Shown: positions 61,011 through 64,000 of the stretch, piece after piece
Layout of the letters: every line of letters starts with the position of its first letter
How positions within the stretch are numbered: the first letter of the stretch is position 1
DNA from: Lineus longissimus
Lineage: Eukaryota; Nemertea; Pilidiophora; Heteronemertea; Lineidae
Length of the DNA stretch: 64,000 bases
Reading direction: 5' to 3'
NCBI RefSeq assembly: GCF_910592395.1
Contig: NC_088322.1
Location: 5,329,431 to 5,393,430, forward strand
Notes under the pieces: generated by a model
Databases searched by the model: none
What the model was told of the DNA's origin: nothing
The model's input: only the letters and a program-made list of their open reading frames with translations
Position numbers and translations under genes: made by a program

Positions 61011-61533
61011 GTTTAGATTTCTTTCCCTTTTTACCTCGGTCCACAGAGCAAATATTGTTTTCAAATGTGGCTGAATATTTTTTAATATTTTTTCATTTTT
61101 TACTTTTAATGGAATTAATATAGTTTTCACCGCCAGTTGGCGCTGCAGGCACATTGACTGAATTTTGGCGATTTCAAATTTGGCGGTGGCTCAACTTTTT
61201 GCAAGCAGTGCCGCTGATTGGCCGATCGATAGAAGAGACGCCACCATTTAAAAATGGCGGTAGTCGCTGCTTCAATGAAGAGGAGTGAACTTTCTCATGT
61301 TCAATCGGTTGATACTCTTTTAATCAACATGACCATGTACCTGAAATTTGTTTAGGTACTGAAAAGAGTCTATATAATTCAGATTTATCGATAGTTTTTT
61401 ATAATATTGCGGAAATTTTGTGCACAAATTAGCGAAAGTTGGTGCTCGTCTCATGTCATTTTAGAGCGAGAAATTTGTTTCCGTCGATCTCTACCACTGA
61501 AAAATCGCTTGCATAGCTTCGAATTTTTGTGAA

Positions 61534-61812
61534 AATAAGTATCTGAACTTGGTTTCAAATAGTCTAGAGAGTTACCTTTGTGGTGATACATATGGTATGT
61601 GATAAATATTTGTGGAATTTGTGAAATTCGGTTTTCAAACGTGCCGATGATGCAAGCGATCTCGCGTGAATTTTGCAAGTCCTGATATGTCGACCGGGTG
61701 TCAAAAATCACTCGCCTAAATTCAATTCAAAGATCAAAAATAATATCTGAACTTAGTTTCAAATAGCCTACGCAATTATCATTTCGGTGATATATAATGC
61801 ATGCATGTAATA
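61534..61812. repeat. Diverged direct repeat pair
   Basis: ATCTGAACTTGGTTTCAAAT, then AGTCTA, AGTTACC and GGTGATACATATGG (61541-61596) correspond to ATCTGAACTTAGTTTCAAAT, then AGCCTA, AATTATC and GGTGATATATAATGC (61746-61801). The offset is about 205 bp. No coding content. Confidence 0.7.
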
Positions 61813-62105
61813 ACGCGCTATTAAAACGGCGAAAGATCGTGATATTCTGATAAACACTCTGGTGGCGGTCGCACTAAATAACGACCGGTAGGGCCCGGCG
61901 TCTGGCGGAGAAAAAAGGTAGCGCCCGGAGGTTGAAACGGGATTTTTATGCACTTTTAACTGTATATATATGTTGTTTGGATGTATTTTTAACAGTTCTG
62001 TAACTTTGATGACCAAGCTTGCGCCCAAAGTTGGTAAAATTGATGCTTGTTTATGGACTGCGCTAGCGACCGGATAATTCGCCGTCGGCCATTTTGGCTA
62101 CGGTC

Positions 62106-62333
62106 CCTGAGTTGTTGTGGTTGGCAATTTTGCAACAAATCTCGCCATTTACGTTTGTTTTCTCCCTGTCTGGTCATTGGCCGTGAAAAAAATTATTTTG
62201 AAAGTCACATTATGACATCGTAGTATGAATTCCACTGCAGTTTCGTTAGGCAGCAATGCTCATGTTTTTGGTTTGCAATCCTGTACTGTCTGTACACTGC
62301 GCTGTGCATGGTTGTACTGTTGGCTGTAAAAAA
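62106..62333. repeat. Direct repeat, first copy (228 bp)
   Basis: Matches 63023-63221 with few differences, sharing GGTTGGCAATTTTGCAACAA, AAAGTCACATTATGACATCG, CCACTGCAGTTTCGTTA and CTGTACTGTCTGTACACTGC. This copy has about 30 extra bases after ACGTTTGTTT. The copies are about 917 bp apart, start to start. Confidence 0.85.
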
Positions 62334-62796
62334 CTGCGCTCAACTGCCAATTATGCATTAGTCTGGTGGACACGAGGTTGGCCTTAAACTTGCTTGAAAT
62401 CGAAAATTTGGACAACACACGTGTACTACAGCGCAAACGGCAGCATTCTGACATATAGAAACATGTGGTCTGATTCTATTTTTACTTGTCATTTAGTGAT
62501 CACGCGTCCAACCTCGTATGCAGGGTAATGTGGCTTTCTCATTGGTCGAACGTTAATTTTGTTCACAGCCTTATAAGGCACTTGAGCGCAACGCAGTATT
62601 TCTCTGAAGGAGAAAAGCTTGATGGGTTATATCCGGTACGCGCGAGACTACCGCAAAAAGACTTATGGGTACGTACCGCCAGCTCCCCCGGTCTGTACAT
62701 CTTGATTGTAGTATACTCGAGCATTTTTTCCCTAAATTCACAACAAATATTTAGCCCGGAGTTTAGCACAAACTTGAAAAAATAATGACTCCACCC

Positions 62797-63016
62797 ATGT
62801 AGCGAAACGACCTACGATGTAGCGAAATTACCTACATCCATGTAGCGAAACGACTCCACCCATGTAGCGAAACGTCCTCCATGTAGCGAAACGACCGTAC
62901 CCATCATGTAGCGAAACGACTCCACCCATGTAGCGAAACGACCTACCATGTAGCGAAACGACCGCCACATGTAGCGAAACGACTGGTAGCGAACTGGCAA
63001 TGTAGCGAAACAACAG
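62797..63016. repeat. Tandem repeat of ATGTAGCGAAACGAC with variable spacers
   Basis: About eleven copies of the 15-mer ATGTAGCGAAACGAC (variants end in TTA, GTC, TGG, AAC) separated by 3-12 variable bases such as CTCCACCC, CTACG and CGTACCCATC. The period varies between about 15 and 27 bp. The array directly precedes the second copy of the 200-bp direct repeat. Confidence 0.88.
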
Positions 63017-63022
63017 TAAACC

Positions 63023-63221
63023 CCTGAGTTGCTGTGGTTGGCAATTTTGCAACAAATTTCGCCATTTACGTTTGTTTACAATTATTTTGAAAGTCACATT
63101 ATGACATCGTAGTATGAATTCCACTGCAGTTTCGTTACGCAGCAATGCTCATGTTTTTGGTTTGCAATCCTGTACTGTCTGTACACTGCGCTGTGCATGG
63201 CTGTACTGTAGCTGTAAAAAA
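63023..63221. repeat. Direct repeat, second copy (199 bp)
   Basis: Second copy of 62106-62333, separated from it by about 690 bp of unrelated sequence and the 15-mer tandem array. It could be a segmental duplication or, less likely, the terminal repeats of a very small retroelement. No primer-binding site, polypurine tract or TG...CA ends were recognised. Confidence 0.85.
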
Positions 63222-63692
63222 GACAAAAACCATAGCCTAGCCCTATAAGGCTATAGGACAGGCTAAGAGTATAACTCAACAGGCCCTCATGATTCATTTG
63301 ATGGACACCTTATTTGATAGTACCTCATCATTAAGTCCACTAGATCCTGTTCTGTCTCATGTCGTAGACGATAGACAATTTTCAAAATGTAGTACACCAC
63401 TCGCTCATCTTTAAGCCCAGCTCTCGGCTCACATCATGTGGGCAGGGTTGGCTGTTGAGTGTTATGGTTCAGTCTGTGAGACTAATTTAAAGAGGTTACA
63501 CTTTTATTTTGAATTGGAAAACAGCCCACAGGACTGACTTTTCACTGAGTAATAAGTGTGCCCTTCGAAGGTTCAGTCTCTTTCTGGATTTGTTTCCATG
63601 GATGCCTTGTTCAGGATATCATCTGACCGATGCCTGATCAAGCACAGACTGTATCCGGTGGTGTACATTTCCCCGTCTATGTCACCCTTTTT

Positions 63693-63743
63693 AGCTCACC
63701 TCTTAGCAGAGGTGAGCTTATCCCATACCGTGGCGTCCGTCGT

Positions 63744-63820
<77 letters not shown>

Positions 63821-64000
63821 CGTCGTCCGTTAGCAGGGCACGTTTCGTAACTGTTGGAGCTATTGAGTTGAAACTTGGTACACATGTACCCTTATGTAAT
63901 GACACCTTGGAGACCAAGTTTCGGTCCGATTCGTTTCATGGTTTGGCCACCAGGGGGCCAAACGTTAAAAGTGAAAATATGCAATATCTCCCTTAATAGT
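63693..64000 (+). repeat. Hairpin-led dispersed repeat, copy 3, with (CGT)n
   Basis: AGCTCACCTCT-TAGC-AGAGGTGAGCT (63693-63718) is followed by ATACCGTGGCGTCCGTCG, a pure CGT tract, then a body with GCACGTTTCGTAACTG, GAGTTGAAACTTGGTACAC and GGTTTGGCCACCAGGGGG. It runs off the right edge. Frames through the tract give poly-Arg or poly-Ser and are not genes. Confidence 0.82.
63744..63820. repeat. (CGT)n microsatellite
   Basis: About 25 consecutive CGT triplets, interrupted only at the margins by CCGT. Confidence 0.95.

Noticed and set aside
62797-63016. CRISPR-like array of 15-mers with variable spacers
   Set aside because: Repeats are too short and spacers are 3-12 bp; the context is a eukaryotic genome with no cas genes.
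62106-63221. Miniature LTR retrotransposon
   Set aside because: The direct repeats lack TG...CA ends, and no primer-binding site, polypurine tract or target duplication was seen.
63556-63996. 146-codon frame with a poly-Arg stretch
   Set aside because: It is a translation of the CGT microsatellite within a dispersed repeat.

Overview
This is animal nuclear DNA, most likely from a marine invertebrate. It shows GT-AG introns, satellite DNA, a Tc1-type transposase relic, a non-LTR reverse transcriptase relic, several terminal-inverted-repeat (TIR) elements, and hairpin-led repeats (AGCTCAGCTGAC.. / AGCTCACCTCT.. followed by CGTC or CCGT microsatellites). I associate the hairpin-led type with echinoderm, hemichordate, amphioxus and mollusc genomes, but I cannot name a species. 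There are no prokaryotic genes, rRNA genes or CRISPR arrays. No ordinary conserved host gene is recognisable.

Layout. (1) 1-14557: satellite array, left arm. (2) 14558-18882: a spacer with a truncated Tc1 transposase, a non-LTR RT fragment, and two short blocks repeated in inverted orientation. (3) 18883-49217: the same satellite in the opposite orientation (right arm), organised in nested higher-order repeats and interrupted at 21517-23034 by a DNA-transposon-like insert with a 2-bp target duplication. (4) 49218-52560: a foldback element whose right end was hit by a 2.04-kb element with 94-bp TIRs and a 9-bp target duplication. (5) 54187-58181: a ~4.0-kb element with long TIRs carrying one spliced gene on the minus strand. 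(6) 58182-64000: gene-free DNA with dispersed repeats, a tRNA-like fragment, a 15-mer tandem repeat and a (CGT)n tract.

The main result links regions 1, 3 and 5. The gene inside the 4-kb element encodes a protein whose conserved acidic motifs fall in the order expected of a FEN1/XPG-type (PIN-fold) nuclease: VVDGG, HEEADT, ASDTDVLV, FTGCD...GKGKVK. The satellite unit, read on the strand of its fossil exon, encodes the last part of the same protein family (HVNTISEELGERVSKALIGLH, then after a frameshift FTGCDSTSAFNGQGKVKTL). About 45 kb of satellite has therefore been amplified from a broken piece of a gene family that still has a fairly intact, element-borne member about 5 kb away.

Almost all short open frames in the satellite are by-products of the repeat and are not annotated as genes.
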